In this document: positions 51,359-63,940 of the stretch, piece after piece
Layout: each line of letters begins with the position of its first letter
Position numbering within the stretch: position 1 is the stretch's first letter
Assembly (NCBI GenBank): GCA_022559985.1
Contig: JAFJTR010000002.1
Coordinates: 310,001-374,000 of the forward strand
Direction of reading: 5' to 3'
Length of the DNA: 64,000 bases
Origin: Parastagonospora avenae f. sp. tritici 18332-5
Lineage: Eukaryota; Ascomycota; Dothideomycetes; Pleosporales; Phaeosphaeriaceae
Made by a program: the position numbers and the translations under genes
Notes under the pieces: generated by a model
The model's database searches: none
What the model was told of the DNA's origin: nothing
The model's input: the letters and a program-made list of their open reading frames with translations, nothing else

Positions 51359-54218
51359 ATGGCATTGGTAGCGCCACCTGCCAACGATCGCAAGCGCGTC
51401 AAAGTATACGAGCTCAAGAACAATGACTGGTTCGACCGCGGTACCGGCTTCTGCAGGGGAATTGTCGTGAGTGTATGTCCCGCGATTGCCTCAGGCGCGC
51501 TGCAGTCCGGCCATGGCGCGATGCCATGGCCTTCTGCGACCGTCGCACTGTGCTCGGCTGACTTGTGCGACCACAGGCAGAGGAAGCCAAAATTGTAGTC
51601 CTTTCCGAGGACGACCAGACGCGACAGCTCCTCGAGACGCGCATATCCAAGGATGATGGCTATCAGAAACAGCAAGGTGCGGCGCGCAGACTCGACACGC
51701 GGGGGGCGGCAGCTGACTGAGAATAGACACGTTGATAGTATGGACGGAGCAAAATGGCACAGACATGGCCCTCAGCTTCCAGGAGCCCGAGGGTTGCGCC
51801 AGCATCTGGTGCGCATGAGCACGCCGACTCCTCTGACAATGCGCTGACACAGCACAGGGATTTCGTGAACGAAGTACAGTCGCGCCTCCAAGCGCTCGCA
51901 CAGGGTAGGCTTGGTCGCATGCGCTCTGGCCGCTTCCGTGCTAACAATCTCCCAGAAGACGGTCTCTCCGACGATATTGACCACATCAGCCCAATCATGC
52001 TCCCAAACCCGGATCTCGGCAACCTCTACGATATCGAGAACCACATGCGCGCGGCGAACTCAACCCCAGGTGGCCGCGAAGCACTGGCCAAATTTATCTT
52101 CAACGAGAAGTACATCCCAAGGTTAATACCGCTTGTCGAGATGGCAGAGGACCTGGAGAGTGTGTCAGACCTGCACCGGTTGTGCAGCATCATGAAAATG
52201 CTCATACTCCTCAATGACAGCCAGATCATTGAGTACATCGTAACGGACGCGGTGGTACTGGGCGTGGTCGGAGCACTGGAGTACGATCCGGACTTTCCTC
52301 TGCACAAGGCCAACCACCGACAATACCTGGCCGACGAGTCGAAATTCAAGGAGGTGGTGAAGATCGAGGACGAGAGCATAAAACGGAAGATTCACTACAC
52401 CTTTCGGTTGCAGTACCTCAAGGATGTTGTGCTTGCACGCATTCTGGACGACCCCACGTTCTCTGTCCTAAACTCGCTCATATTCTTCCACCAAGTTGAT
52501 ATTGTCCAACATCTGCAGGCCAACGGGGCCTTCCTGAAAGAGCTCTTCAGCATATTTAGCCCCAAGGAACAGAGCATGCAACGGAAAAAGGATGCCGTGC
52601 TGTTTATACAGCAGTGTTGCGGGATCGCAAAGAGCTTGCAAGCTAACAGCCGAGGTCAACTGTACCAGAATTTCGTCAGCAACGGACTGCTCGAAGTGAT
52701 TCAATTCGCTTTGAAGCACCAGGACGCAATCGTGCGTGTAGCGGGCACGGAGATCCTCATCAACCTCATCGAGCATGATGCGTTGATGCTGCGCAGCCAG
52801 GTGTTCAAGGCGCTACAGGAAAAGTCCAAGCCGCTGACCGACACTCTCATCGAGCTTCTACTCATCGAGGTCGACCTCGGTGTCAAGGCGCAAATGGCAG
52901 AGGCCATCAAAATTTTGCTCGATCCCAACGCCAATTCAGCGTCAATCGAAGCGCTCGGACGGACTAACAGTGACTTCCTTGCTAAAATGAGAGGCCAATT
53001 GCCCTCAATACCGCAGACGGATTCCTTCATCCAGAATTTTTACGATGATTCTGCGAGAAAGCTTTTCCAGCCTTTGAAGGACCTCGAGGGCAGGGAAACA
53101 AGTAAGCTCAATATCCCCAAGACATGCCAGTCTGCTAATGGCCGCCAGTGGAAGATCTATCCATGCAAGAAGTATCGCTCTACTCCCATCTGTTGGAAGT
53201 CCTCTGCTTCTTCATTCGGCAACACAACTTTCGCAGTAAATACTTTATTTTGTCCGAAGGTCTGGCAGCGCGAGTTGCCCAACTTATGGACTGTCCAGAA
53301 AAACACCTGCAGCTTACAGCGCTCAAATACTTCCGAATCGTCATCGGCTTCCACGACGAGACACATAACCGCCAGATTATCCAACATCAGCTGTTCGAGC
53401 CGATCCTGAGGATCTTGTTTGCCACGATGCCGCGCGACAACCTCCTTAACTCGGCATGTCTAGAGCTTTTTGAATTCATCAAGCGAGAGAACATCAAGAT
53501 GCTTGTCCAACATCTCGTGGAGACATACCGGGAGAAGCTTCAAGAAATCACATATGTGGACACGTTCCAAAATCTCATTCTGCGTTACGACCAAATGCAC
53601 GAGCCGGCACCCACACAAGAGCTCGAGCATTCCTTTACCAGCGTGGACAGTGACACACCTGTACGACACCATGCTATTGTCAATGGAGGCAAATGGGGAC
53701 ATGGACTCAAAGAAGTTGATGCAGACGAAGAAGCATATTTCAACGCGTCCGATGATGAAGATGAAAATGCTTCTACTAGCGACAGGCCTGGTATGAACGG
53801 AGCGTCGCCTGTACGCCCTCTTGTCAACTACCCAGATGACGATGCCGACGAAGACGACATGGATATTCTCGCCACGGAAATACCACCATCAGCCCAAAAG
53901 CTGTCTACATCAACGCAAACGCCGGAAGAGGAAAGCGGCTCACCGAAAGCTACGGCCGTCGAATCGCCCCCTGAACGCGTCTCGGAGAAACGCCGCAGAG
54001 AAGAAGACGAAGAGGACGAGTTGCTTGCAAGCATATCCACTAGCACTGGCCCGAAGCGCCGCGCTTCAACCGCGAGCAATGCAAGCACAGGGAGTCTACG
54101 GAGCCTACGTCGGAAATCGCCCAACATCAACTCCGGCAAAGACGGTGGCGGCGGACCGAAGAAAATCTCGCTCTCACTACCATTAAAGAGCGGCGGTGAA
54201 GGTGGGGAGGGCGAATAG
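51359..54218 (+). CDS. PSY2: Protein phosphatase 4 regulatory subunit 3 (Psy2/SMEK)
   Basis: Exons 51359-51466, 51577-51676, 51727-51808, 51858-53101 and 53149-54218 give 867 residues. The N-terminal EVH1/PH-like domain is recognisable: RVKVYELKNNDWFDRGTGFC, then LLETRISKDDGYQKQQDTLIVWT and the ASIWDFVNEVQ end, each split by introns that keep phase. The armadillo-like SMEK core follows: LPNPDLGNLYDIENHMRAA, KFIFNEKYIPRLIPLVEMAEDLE, HQVDIVQHLQANGAFLKELFS, QCCGIAKSLQANSRGQLYQNF and HLQLTALKYFRIVIG. The tail (about 690-867) is acidic, Ser-rich and ends in a basic/Gly segment. As PP4R3 it targets the PP4 catalytic subunit to substrates in DNA-damage recovery and cell-wall or centrosome signalling in other fungi. 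Nothing is missing. Confidence 0.93.
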
Positions 54219-54862
54219 TCAGCTATGATACTCACTTCACAACAGACACTCAAGAACATGTGGAGGGAACTCAGCTGGCTGCTTTGTATTTCTGCTGCTT
54301 AGCATGCCTTTACTTACTCACGAGATACCCCTTGGAAACTGGACACACGATCGACGTTGTATGAACTGGACTATATGGGACCTTCCTTCTTCATACAAAT
54401 GTTCACGCGGGAGCAGCATTGGGTGGTGTAATTACAGGCGTTCAATAACTTCAACTTTGGGGGAACTGGGTATGATGGGATGAGGTAGCGTGGGAGTGTT
54501 TGGGCGCGTGCTTCTGGTGTTGGATTTTACAAACGTACGAGCGAAGGCCGGTGGCCGTTGTAACATATGCCTCTTCCTGGTACAGGGACAATGAATCTGT
54601 GCAAAGGGATGCTTTCATCTATTCTCGTGATTGCAGCAATCCGGGATGACCTCTAATTACTTAGTGCCAGGTTATGGACAATGGACCCCTCACAGATCAC
54701 GTTTCTTCGCGATATTCTTTAGCGTGTTTTTCACCCCGCCGCACGTCATCTCAACTTATACCCTTTCCACATCGAATCGAACCGCGGTCCATTACATTAT
54801 ACAAGACACATAGCTCCCTCCGACCAAATTTTTATACGACACTCACAGATTCTACACGAGCA
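54219..54862. other. Intergenic region
   Basis: About 640 bases between PP4R3 and DHFR. The in-frame extension of the DHFR reading frame upstream to 54674 has low coding character and is more likely 5' UTR. Nothing else is seen. Confidence 0.3.
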
Positions 54863-55558
54863 ATGTCCGAACCCTCTCAAACAAGAGCACAAAACCAACT
54901 GAGCACCACGGCTGCAACCGACGCGTCCACCATGCCCAAATCCCCAAGCCTCACCCTCATACTCGCCGCCACACCCTCGCTAGGCATAGGCAAAAACGGG
55001 ACGCTCCCATGGCCCCAATTAAAGAAAGAAATGGGCTACTTCGCGCGCGTCACCAAGCGCGTGTCCTCTCCGCAATCCAGCGGCGTAAGAAAAGTCAATG
55101 CAGTACTCATGGGCCGCAAGACGTGGGATAGCATACCGCCGAAATTCCGGCCGCTCAAAGACCGACTGAATATTGTGATTACGCGCAAAGCTGAGGAGTT
55201 TGAGGCGACGCTGGACAAGAGGAGCAACGTCGAGGGGCCAATGGTTGCATCAGGGATTATAGACGCATTGGCGCAATTAGAAGGGAACACGGAGGAGGTT
55301 GATCGCGTGTTTGTCATTGGGGGCGCGAGCGTATATCAGACTGCGCTGGAGTTGCCGCAGACGAGATACGTGTTGCTGACGAAGATACGGAGGGAGTTTG
55401 AGTGCGATACGTTCTTTTCGGTGGATTTGGAGGAGAGTGCGGTGTGGAGGAGAACGGGGAGGGAGGAGTTGAGGGGGTTTACGGGCGAAGAGGCTAGAGA
55501 GGAGGTTGTTGAGGAACAGGGTGTGGAGTTTGAGTTTTGTTTGTATGAAAGGGTGTAG
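54863..55558 (+). CDS. Dihydrofolate reductase
   Basis: Intronless gene of 231 residues. After a 28-residue Ser/Thr-rich start, the DHFR fold begins SLTLILAATPSLGIGKNGTLPWPQLKKEMGYF, with the LPW motif and the active-site acid (Glu in KKEMGYF). Then come NAVLMGRKTWDSIPPKFRPLKDRLNIVITR, RVFVIGGASVYQTAL (NADPH-binding GG) and CDTFFSVDLEE. The enzyme reduces dihydrofolate to tetrahydrofolate with NADPH for thymidylate and purine synthesis. Length is typical of fungal DHFR. The frame is open upstream to an ATG at 54674 (63 extra residues), but the ATG at 54863 gives the usual start. It is followed at once by the convergent MAPEG gene. Confidence 0.93.
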   Translation: MSEPSQTRAQNQLSTTAATDASTMPKSPSLTLILAATPSLGIGKNGTLPWPQLKKEMGYFARVTKRVSSPQSSGVRKVNAVLMGRKTWDSIPPKFRPLKDRLNIVITRKAEEFEATLDKRSNVEGPMVASGIIDALAQLEGNTEEVDRVFVIGGASVYQTALELPQTRYVLLTKIRREFECDTFFSVDLEESAVWRRTGREELRGFTGEEAREEVVEEQGVEFEFCLYERV

Positions 55559-55801
55559 AAGGGGGCCAATTGACTGGTCCTGTCTGAAGGATAGGCATGG
55601 GCAGACATGATAGATGTACCACATACATAGCTCCGCTGAGGAGCATCGCAGCTTTGTGGTCACTTTCACGCCTGAGATAGGAACGTGGAGAAGAATAACC
55701 AAGACTAATCGTTATCTTTGATTGCACTTGTTTTAGACTTGCATATGAATCCACGGAATTCCCTTCACTCCATCAACCTCTTCTTTCCCCACCGACTCGA
55801 T

Positions 55802-56322
55802 CTACGCCATAGCAAAATCCCAAGCCGCCTTGCCCGCCATACCAATCATAACATAATGCGCCAACATCCACAGAGCCCCATAGTACCTGCCCTTCCCGCC
55901 CTCACTCCCATTCGTATACCCCACGGCATAAATCACACGGTTGACACTCCAGACCGCGCCCAGCACCGCCGTTGCAGCGGGATACTTCAGGCCCGCAATC
56001 GCCATCGCGCCCAGGGCTGTCGGGTGGTTCTCGTTGAAGTTCTGGTGCGCGCGCTGCGCCGAGTTGAAGGCCAGCATGGCTTTGGACGACGCGGGCGACG
56101 CGGTCTGGATTTGCTCGTAGGACGCGTATTCGAAGGGGTAGGGCACTTTGGCGGCTTTGCGGAAGCCGCCGACGCGGCCGCCGTGCCAGGCGCCGACTAC
56201 GAAGGTCGAAACGGCGGCGAGGAGGACGTAGCTGGAGATTGATCAGTCAGAGAGAGGTAGGGAGATTGGGTTGGGGAGCAAGATACGTACCCATAGTCGG
56301 CAGGGATCGAGATGATAGCCAT
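55802..56322 (-). CDS. MAPEG family protein, microsomal glutathione S-transferase 3-like
   Basis: Exons 56322-56291 and 56231-55802 (intron 59 nt) give 153 residues. The start MAIISIPADYGYVLLAAVSTF is followed by AWHGGRVGGFRKAAKVPYPFEYAS. The family core is FNSAQRAHQNFNENHPTALGAM, with the Glu/His/Asn residues that bind glutathione, then AAGLKYP-type helices and SVNRVIYAVGYTNGSEGGKGRYYGALW. Four membrane helices are expected. MGST3-like enzymes conjugate or peroxidise with glutathione in the ER or mitochondrial outer membrane and belong with leukotriene C4 synthase homologues. Length is exact for the family. It is convergent to the DHFR gene with about 240 bases between stops. Confidence 0.9.
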
Positions 56323-57156
56323 TGTGTTGTTGTGGTTATCTTTTGCGTTGATTGAGGCTTAAGCGTTCGATTGTTGGGTTCTTTGTTTGACGACTTTTGG
56401 CAATGTCGTGGAGCTTTTGTATGCTTTCCCTTAAGGACAGCGGGTACACAGAAACGTGTGGAAGCTTCAAACTAGCGGACGAGTTTCAGCGGCGACGGCA
56501 GCCTCGGTCCAACCGTTCCCCGACGCAGGCATTACGTCTTCCTTTCCGTGCTGCTACGCATGCCATCGGTGAGCACCTGCTGTGTTGCGGTGTCAAGCAT
56601 CAGGCCGACGGGCGTCGTACGGAATGGTGCCTAAATGGAAAGGCAACGAATGCTGATGCGCAGCATGCAGGCGCATGTAAGCAGCATTCCAAGAAGTTGG
56701 CACAAAGCACCGCAGCACAAGAACACGGAAATGTCAGAAGGTTGGAAGAGCTGTGTACAAGGACGGCATCTAGCATGTTTTGTAGCTCCAGTGCACTGCT
56801 TCCAGCGCGATGGAGCAATCCTTGCTTACTATTGCGCAAGAGTCCCGATTAGTGAACGTGCTCTCATTGGGAAGGTCGTTCCGCCGAAATCGTCGGAATG
56901 GACCATACAATACCTGGAGAAGACATCACAGAGAGAGAAAGAGTTAGTATCAGGAAGCCGTCTTTTTCAAAAGAAGCATTGTAGTCTATAAACTCCTGAA
57001 CGCCGTCTATCCGTCTACTCTGTGGTACAAAACAAAGTCACAAAACCACTCCCAAAAGACGTCAAGAAAAGTCGATAAAAGAAAGCCAGGTATCCCTTTG
57101 CTTCAGCGTACACCACGTCCATCATTTTCTCCTGCACCTCCCTGCTAGTTGCCTCT
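56323..57156. other. Intergenic region
   Basis: About 830 bases between the MAPEG start and the 3' end of the next minus-strand gene. An open plus-strand frame (56397-56852) and overlapping ones have no motif. No RNA gene or repeat is seen. Confidence 0.3.
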
Positions 57157-57897
57157 TCAATATCCGCGGTTTTCGAGGCCTGAGTATGGCACATATCTAG
57201 GACTCGACAAGGGCTGGACAGGCAGTGCAGTCTTTCGTATAGCCTCTATAAGGCGACTCTCATCGTCTAGCAGAGTGCCTGAATACATGTCCGAAGACGA
57301 TGGCGATTCTTCACTTCCAGTGTCTCCTACGTCGGCCGCACCAGAAGCCGAGATATCTGCGCCCGTGGAACCGCCAATAATCTCTCCCTCACTCCCCATA
57401 TCATCTCCAGGAGACCCAATCAAAGAATCGACTCCAATCGATGAGTCCACGACGAAGACGATTCCTGCGAACCGATGCTTGCCATCTGCGCTTGCCTTGC
57501 CCGCAGAATACGCTTCAATTGCGGCTTCCAAGCGCGCGGCCCAGTAAGCTGGCCTAGACTCCGTGCAATCTCCGGAGGCGATCAGGGAATGTACAACTTC
57601 TTCGTAGTCGGCGTAGATGTGCGGTGAAGAGCATGAGGGACAGCATGTTGGTCGTGGTGCTGGCGCTGGCGGTGGACCAGCTTGGGGATGCTGGCTGATG
57701 GCTTGCACGAGAATGTGGACGACCGCTTTGATGAGCATGAACGCCCCCAAGAGACAGGAGGCGAAGAGGGCGGCGAAGCTGAGGGGACCGAGAATAGCGT
57801 GTACGTGTGGCATGAAGTTTGGAGAGCCGAAGTTGCGGCTGGCGCTGCTCGTCATGTTGGCGGTGTGAATTCCGTTTCCAGTGATGAATACCGTCAT
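57157..57897 (-). CDS. Single-pass membrane protein with CxxC-type cysteines, unknown function
   Basis: Intronless frame of 246 residues from the ATG at 57897 (an in-frame ATG at 57987 would add 30). A hydrophobic segment occurs at about residues 35-70 (ILGPLSFAALFASCLLGAFMLI, then AVVHILVQAI). It is followed by a Pro-rich stretch and a cysteine cluster, PTCCPSCSSPHIY, of zinc-ribbon size but with only one CxxC. The C-terminal 100 residues are acidic and Gly/Ser-rich (SLIGSPGDDMGSEGEIIGG) with EEVVHSLIASGDCTESRPAYW before them. I do not recognise the family. The continuous frame and the plausible topology (short outside, membrane helix, acidic cytosolic tail) support a real gene. The promoter would lie in 57898-58300. 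Confidence 0.6.
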   Translation of the reverse strand: MTVFITGNGIHTANMTSSASRNFGSPNFMPHVHAILGPLSFAALFASCLLGAFMLIKAVVHILVQAISQHPQAGPPPAPAPRPTCCPSCSSPHIYADYEEVVHSLIASGDCTESRPAYWAARLEAAIEAYSAGKASADGKHRFAGIVFVVDSSIGVDSLIGSPGDDMGSEGEIIGGSTGADISASGAADVGDTGSEESPSSSDMYSGTLLDDESRLIEAIRKTALPVQPLSSPRYVPYSGLENRGY

Positions 57898-58906
57898 GCT
57901 TGATTCTTGAAGTTGCAGTTGTGAGTCTTCCAAAGGTGGTTGGATGTCGATGCTCGGAGTATGGATGAGATGCTGTGCCCGATGCAATAGAAGAATGCGT
58001 TCGATCCGCCATCCTTATAAACACATAGTCCATGATGGTCAGAGCTACCTCCGTGGTCTATGTCATGTTTGCTTTTGAGATAGTGTAGAATGCACGGCGC
58101 TCTGACTGAGATCACTCGCTTTTGTGTGGTCACGGTGTGTCTTACTTCAGCTTGAGCACTGGTTGCGTACGTAGCTTTCCGCGTTGCAGACAAGGCGAGA
58201 CAGAATGAATCACGTGGCGCGTGTAAGTTCTATTTGTTCTGAAAAGATGTCTCTGTGGTCTGTGCGAGCCTGCTCAAGACACTGGTATCTAATAGGGGTG
58301 CAAACACCTGATACTAGCTTCTCTTGCACAAGACTGGTCGGAAACGGGGAGGTTGTTCAGCATGTTCACCCGGAACAGTGAGAATGGTACTTCCGGCCAG
58401 GTCAAGACGTGTCTCTTCAAGCCAGACATCTCAACACCAAATACACGTCGACGAGATAATGACACAGTATCAAACAATCCAGGGCGCCACACAACATTCA
58501 CTCATTCATAATTTCATGACTCAACTTCAATTGTCAGAGTAGCTTTAGTTCGGATAATTCAGCCATACATGGCTACCAAGCCATTCAATTCGCTCCGCTT
58601 AGCTTGTTTTATTGAGTAACGCCGCCTCTGTGAGCGAGTAGTTCCATCCGTCTATGCATACAAGAAGCGCCACAGCCATGAAAGGAGAAAACAAAAGCAT
58701 CTCAAACCTGTGAGTGAAGTTATTTGTTGGACAAGATGGATAGCGCGCACGCGTTATGTAGAGAGGAGGCCAAGGAAATAGACAACCAGCGGAAAAACCT
58801 ATCCGCAGACTATGCACACATAAGAAATAACGACGTGATGCCACAGAGAAAGAAAGCACTTTTAAGGATCCAGGATGCGTGCTAAATTGGGAAATGTCGT
58901 CAGACT
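57898..58906. other. Intergenic region
   Basis: About 1 kb between the membrane protein start and the Sec7 GEF stop. Only short ORFs (under 90 codons) occur. No motif, repeat or RNA gene is seen. Confidence 0.3.
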
Positions 58907-61900
58907 CTACATCTGTACCAAGTTCGTCGTCAGAGGAGATGTGACCTGTAGTGGTGCTGGGCTGCCCTCTACAAAGACGTCGATCTTAGTTGGGACTTCT
59001 TTTTGCTTGTTTGCAGCTTGTTCTGCGGACAATCGCTCATGAGACTCCTCGGCGATATCGCTCATTTCGGAATCATCGCTATGGTCGTCGTTTTGCTCCT
59101 CGAGAGACTCTTTGTAGCTTGCTGGCGTGATAGTCTGTGCGGATGTATGTCGCTGCTTAACAGTTCCGACTGAGGGTTTGCGAGGCGCCAGGTCCTCGCC
59201 CAGCTCCATCCCGGCTGTGCCACCACTGACGACGCTGTTGCCGTCCCTGTCGTCGGCAGCAAGTGCCTCTGCAGCTTCTTGAAGCTCCTTCTTTCTCTTC
59301 AGTCGCTCTTCAGCAGTGGTGTTGTGCCAATCACTGCCGAATTGAATCACAGATGCCTTCTTGCCGTGCACCGTGAAGCTGCCCTTGTCTCGCGTCAAGC
59401 CTTCGTTTTCTGGAGCATCCTCGCTAACGATTGTTGATGCCGAGTCCCTGCCTTTGTGGCTACGGCGGTGTGAGGTCTCTCGCAGGGTGCGATGTAAGCT
59501 TCGTCTATGCTTTGTATGTGATGCTGGTGAACCTGCAGCCGAACCAAGCCCCTGGTCAGCATCAGACTCGGCTGTGGCATCAGGACGCATGCCGTCCAAA
59601 GATGCCAATTCGGGAGTCTTTGGTTCGGCTGAACCTGACTCAATAGGTGGTGGTGTGGTATAGCGTGAATCATCATCCGAATCTGAATCTGAGTCAACTG
59701 TTCCTGTACCATCGTCGGTAGTTACAATGGACGGGCGATGTTCGGACGGAAGCAGTCGCGGGGATTGTGTAGGTGCAGAGGAGCTAGCTACTGAGCTCCG
59801 ACGCTCTGATGCACGCGAGCTGAACGACATGGGCGGAGCGTGGAATCTTCCTGATGGATCATTCGGGCTGGACTGGCGAGAGGTCTCTGGTGGCGTTTTG
59901 AAGGCATCGTCTCCCCCAAAGTCGGTGTCCCTAGACGACTTGGTGCCTGGACGTACTGATAGGCCTGGTGACAGCGGCGGCTTAGGCCCGCTGGTCAGTG
60001 AGCTTGTCTTGGATGCAAGTCGAGCGAGGCCGCTGATCTTAGATCCTCTGTGTGATTGCTGCGGACTGAGTTGCTGCTGGGGTACTGGTCCAAACTCTGG
60101 TACTCTATCGATACGTGCCTGCCGTTCCGCGGCGCCTTGCTTTTCGTCTTCCAGTTCGTGTGCTAGTGTGTCCCGATGGCACTTCATGCGCCAGATTTCT
60201 ATACGCGCCCACTTCAGCTTCGCGGATAGACGCCCGGCGGCGTGGATGACTTGTTCTCTGGTCTTTGGCTGAATTGGAGCAAGGATCTGGAGATGCCTCG
60301 CATCCCGTAATCGAGCCTCGAGCTCTTTAATGCGTTGTGCAAGTTTCTCTTCAGACTCCAGTATCCGTATCTGCATCGTCTCTCTCCTAGCATTTGCCAT
60401 TTGTTGCGCGAAATGGCTGTCGATCTTTCCGCTCTGAACAGTCACCTCACCAGTGGATGTGGAAATTGACTTGACGGAGTTTGCAGACTCTAGACGACGA
60501 ATACCGCGATTCTTTTGCCCTTCGTACAATCCCCCTATCATGCCTCTCGGACGAACGCCCAGGGTCTCGAAGGCCGCAGTGTAATTCAATACACCTAGCC
60601 ACTCATTTAGGTCTTTCTCGCTGTCCGCCAAGAAGGTCTCCTCTCCAGCTTTCGAGTAAATGACGAATGCGTTCTTGTGCTTTTTGTAAGTAGTGTCAAC
60701 AAGGGCGACCGCACCGTCCATGGGTATTATGTGGTCTTGCTTGAAGTCCTCCAACGGCGGCTGGAACAGAACTGGGCCAGTCTCGCCTCGTTTCTGGTGT
60801 GCCTCGTGCTGGTGCATGAGATTCTTCGTCCAGCTCGAGTTCTTGAAGAAGGAAAGACCAGACCGTGTGAGAACTGCACCCCATTCTTGCCAGGGTGAGC
60901 GGGCTTTCTTTCGCTTGGTTCCCTTCCTCCACAATACTCCGACCTTTGTGACTGGCATTTCAACAATACCGACAGACGTGCCCAATGGGTTCTCCTGGGC
61001 GGCTTCTGACATGAAAGCCTCGGGTCTGGAGCGTGAGGATACTATTTGAATTACGCCGTACCTCGTGAACAGTTTGTAGACGTTCTTAGTGTCGAGAGAA
61101 GCAGCTGTTCCGAGATAGTTGTAAGGGTCGTCGATGTTCATGACTTCCTTGATCGCAGGGCGGAGAACGTCTAGCTTACCCTCGAAGATCAGGGTGTAGG
61201 GATCGATTGGCTCTTTGGTAGCCTTCCGTGCTGGATCGTTCATTGGACCTTTGAGGACGGCCGTCCTCTTGCTCTTTTTCGATGATATGTTCTTGAGGTC
61301 AACCTCGTCCTCGATATGGATGAAAGGCGTGTAAACTACATTGTCGTAAAAGCAGCCGAGAACATCATCGGAGACGCCTTCGCACGAAGAGTTCTTGATA
61401 TAGTCCAGCCTTGTCATCTTTCTCTTGTTGTTCTTGTTGAAGACGTCCGTGTGTAAAATAATGATGGAAAAGGAGATGAAGTATGCTTTGTCTACTTGTT
61501 ATTAGTGTGGCGGCGATATACACATTGCGCTTTGACTTACCAGCGTTGGTGTAGATACCAGGGTTGCATTCGTGGTATCGGTCGGCAAACCCCTGGAGCA
61601 CTCGGTCGATCTGCTGTGTCTCCTTGGGAAGCTCAACCTGCATGAGCAACTTGCGTACGGCCATGTCGATTGGGTCACCAAAGAAGGCGAACTTGCGCAT
61701 GTAACTGCGCAGCACGGACAGAAGAAAGGCGTCGTCGGTCTTGCTAAGGTAGCTAGCGACGATGCTCTTGTCGAGGTTGTTGGCCTCAATTCGCTCCAGA
61801 TAGTGGCCCGGGGTTTCGCCTTCTTCCCGAGTTGGTAGATGGAGCGTTTCACGACTAATGTTCATAGAATTCTGGTGCGATGAAAGAGCGGAAGACCCTA

Positions 61901-63321
61901 TGAAACCGTGAGCAGGAGAGCCATGCCGGGGAGAATGGGGCTCTGGATTCTGACGGAATCTTGAACTGAGCCCAAACAAGTTGCTGAAGCTGCTCCTTCC
62001 TGCCGTAGACGTCGAGTTCCTCCCACTTGCGCCGTTGGGCGGCGTCGGGGGTGTAGCATCGTCGGAGCGTGCGCTCATTGATCCCATAGTGGACGAGCGG
62101 CCTCGCATGCCAAGTCGGATGGGACCTCCAGCGTGAGGTGAGGAGCGAACCGAGTGGATAGACTTTGTGGAATCGTTGCGGAGAAGAGAGCCTGAACCGG
62201 GTGAGGCCAGATTCAGAGAATTCGCAGCTAGGGCGACTTGCGATGCAGAAGGAACCGGCGGAGTCTGCGCTCCTGATCCACCATACTCGAGGCGCCGAGC
62301 TGTCAACGGAGGACTGCTGGTTGGAGAGTGGTGCGGTGAGCCAGAGCTTCGGCCGCCTGTGGAGGCGCGGGGGGTGGCGGGTGCAGTGTCGGGAAACTGT
62401 GGAGGCTCTATTTTCATAGGAAGGGGAAATAAGGATGCGCGCTGTTTTCGCCGACCAAAAGTGAAGCGACCAGAACCCGTCCGGGGTGGGTGTTGCGGGC
62501 GCGGGGTGTGCTCGAAGGAGATGTGGCCGCCCGAGCTACCGTCGGATCGTGAGGACTGCGAGGCTCGCGGATCGGGAAGGGCCAGAGTGGTGGTGCTTTC
62601 CACGGATTCTCTGGGTTCGTCAAGAGCGTCTGGGCGTGGCTGGCTCGTGGACAGGCGCTCATTTTCTTGCAGCAGGTTGCCCTGGCTCTTCTTGAACCCC
62701 AACGGCCCCCTCTTCTTGTCCGTCGACTTGCGCAAAATGCCCGGCCGCTCGCCCATCGTGGGGTCAAAAGACCGTCGTCGCAAGCCGAATTGCTGCAGCC
62801 TCCCTCGCCGCTTCGGGGTCGTCTGGTCCTGATCCGGCTCGGCGTCCATGACGGTGGGTGCCGTGGTGATGATGGCTGGCGCTACAGCAAGAGATACGTC
62901 AGCATAGGGAACACAGCTCAGGGCTCCAAGACATACGCTCTGGGTGGGTGGGCATGGCCGGCACGGGCGGGGCACGCTCGCTCTCGCGGGCTGCATGCTC
63001 CTTCGCCTTGACAGACAGCTGTGAGTCCGAGGCATGACGGAAGCGCATCAAGCTGAAGCGGCGCGTGTTGGGGGTGGCCTGCTGGACGGGCGGCGAGGGG
63101 GGCTCGTCATTGTGGGAGGTCAACGAGGGCCGCGCAAAGTCAGTCGAGGGGGGACGGCCGCCATCTTCAGAAACTCCCAGGCGGTCGACGTCCAGGTGCT
63201 CGGTGGATCTGAGGAAGCGCGAGTCCCGGTCGCCGCGCTTGAAGAAGCCGGCGGGATCGAGGGTGCTGCGGCGCTTGAGGTCTCGGTCGCTGCGGTTCGG
63301 TCGGAGGGCCCTCAGAGGCAT
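58907..63321 (-). CDS. Sec7-domain Arf guanine-nucleotide exchange factor with PH domain (Syt1-like)
   Basis: Exons 63321-62937, 62881-61541 and 61491-58907 give 1436 residues. Residues 1-450 are Ser/Pro/Arg-rich and probably disordered. The Sec7 domain follows (about 450-620): LERIEANNLDKSIVASYLSK, SYMRKFAFFGDPIDMAVRKLLMQVELPKETQQIDRVLQGFADRY with the glutamic-finger region, and, across the last intron, ISFSIIILHTDVFNKNNKRKM. A PH domain follows at about 740-860 (GVLWRKGTKRKKARSPWQEWGAVLTRSGLSFFKNSSW through DLNEWLGVLNYTAAF), then a short coiled coil and a long acidic tail. The combination Sec7 + PH with long flanks matches Syt1-type ARF GEFs of ascomycetes, which activate Arf or Arl GTPases at Golgi/endosome and plasma membranes. 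Introns are 55 and 49 nt and preserve frame. Confidence 0.9.
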
Positions 63322-63940
63322 GGCTGCGCGCGTGGCTACCAGCTCATCTACGCGGATTGGGTCACAGCGCGGTACATGGCACGGCGGAGGGAGCTGGAGA
63401 GGCGGACTGGTGCGGTCGACGTGGACGGGCCGGGGTAGAGGGAGGCACGCGGCAGGCCGTAAGGCTGAGGGAGATGCGGCTAGGATTAGTCCGGGAGGTG
63501 GGATGGACTAGACAGTGCGGATAGAGGGCAGCACGAAAATGAATGGACTCTGGCGCGCAGATGGAGCGTCTCACGTTACTTGTCACTGGGCGGTGGCTGT
63601 CTCTGGGCTGATAGGGGTGGCATTGGTAATTAGACGTCAGCTACAGAGTTTCTCAGCTGTCACTGGCGGGCGCATGGGCGCAGTTGGGACAGGCCTAAGT
63701 TGGTGGAGAGCTGGCCGCGGCCTAGCGGGTCGGGACAGCTGCGTGGCTCCTTCCCTGCTTCCCTGGCAGCTCTCAAGCCACACCCAAGCACGTGTCCGCG
63801 GCGCCACACCAGGCATCGCAATTGCGGCTGCGGGCTGGCTAGCCAGGCACACGAGCGGAGCACATCCAGCGTCATTTTCTGACAGTGCAGCGCGTGCTGG
63901 TGAGCGCACCCCTCTTGCATACCATCTCTGCCCCACCGCA
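63322..63940. promoter_or_regulatory. Divergent intergenic region
   Basis: About 620 bases between the divergent Sec7 GEF and right-edge secreted-protein genes. GC-rich with GGA-rich tracts near the GEF start. No ORF is convincing and no repeat is seen. Confidence 0.35.
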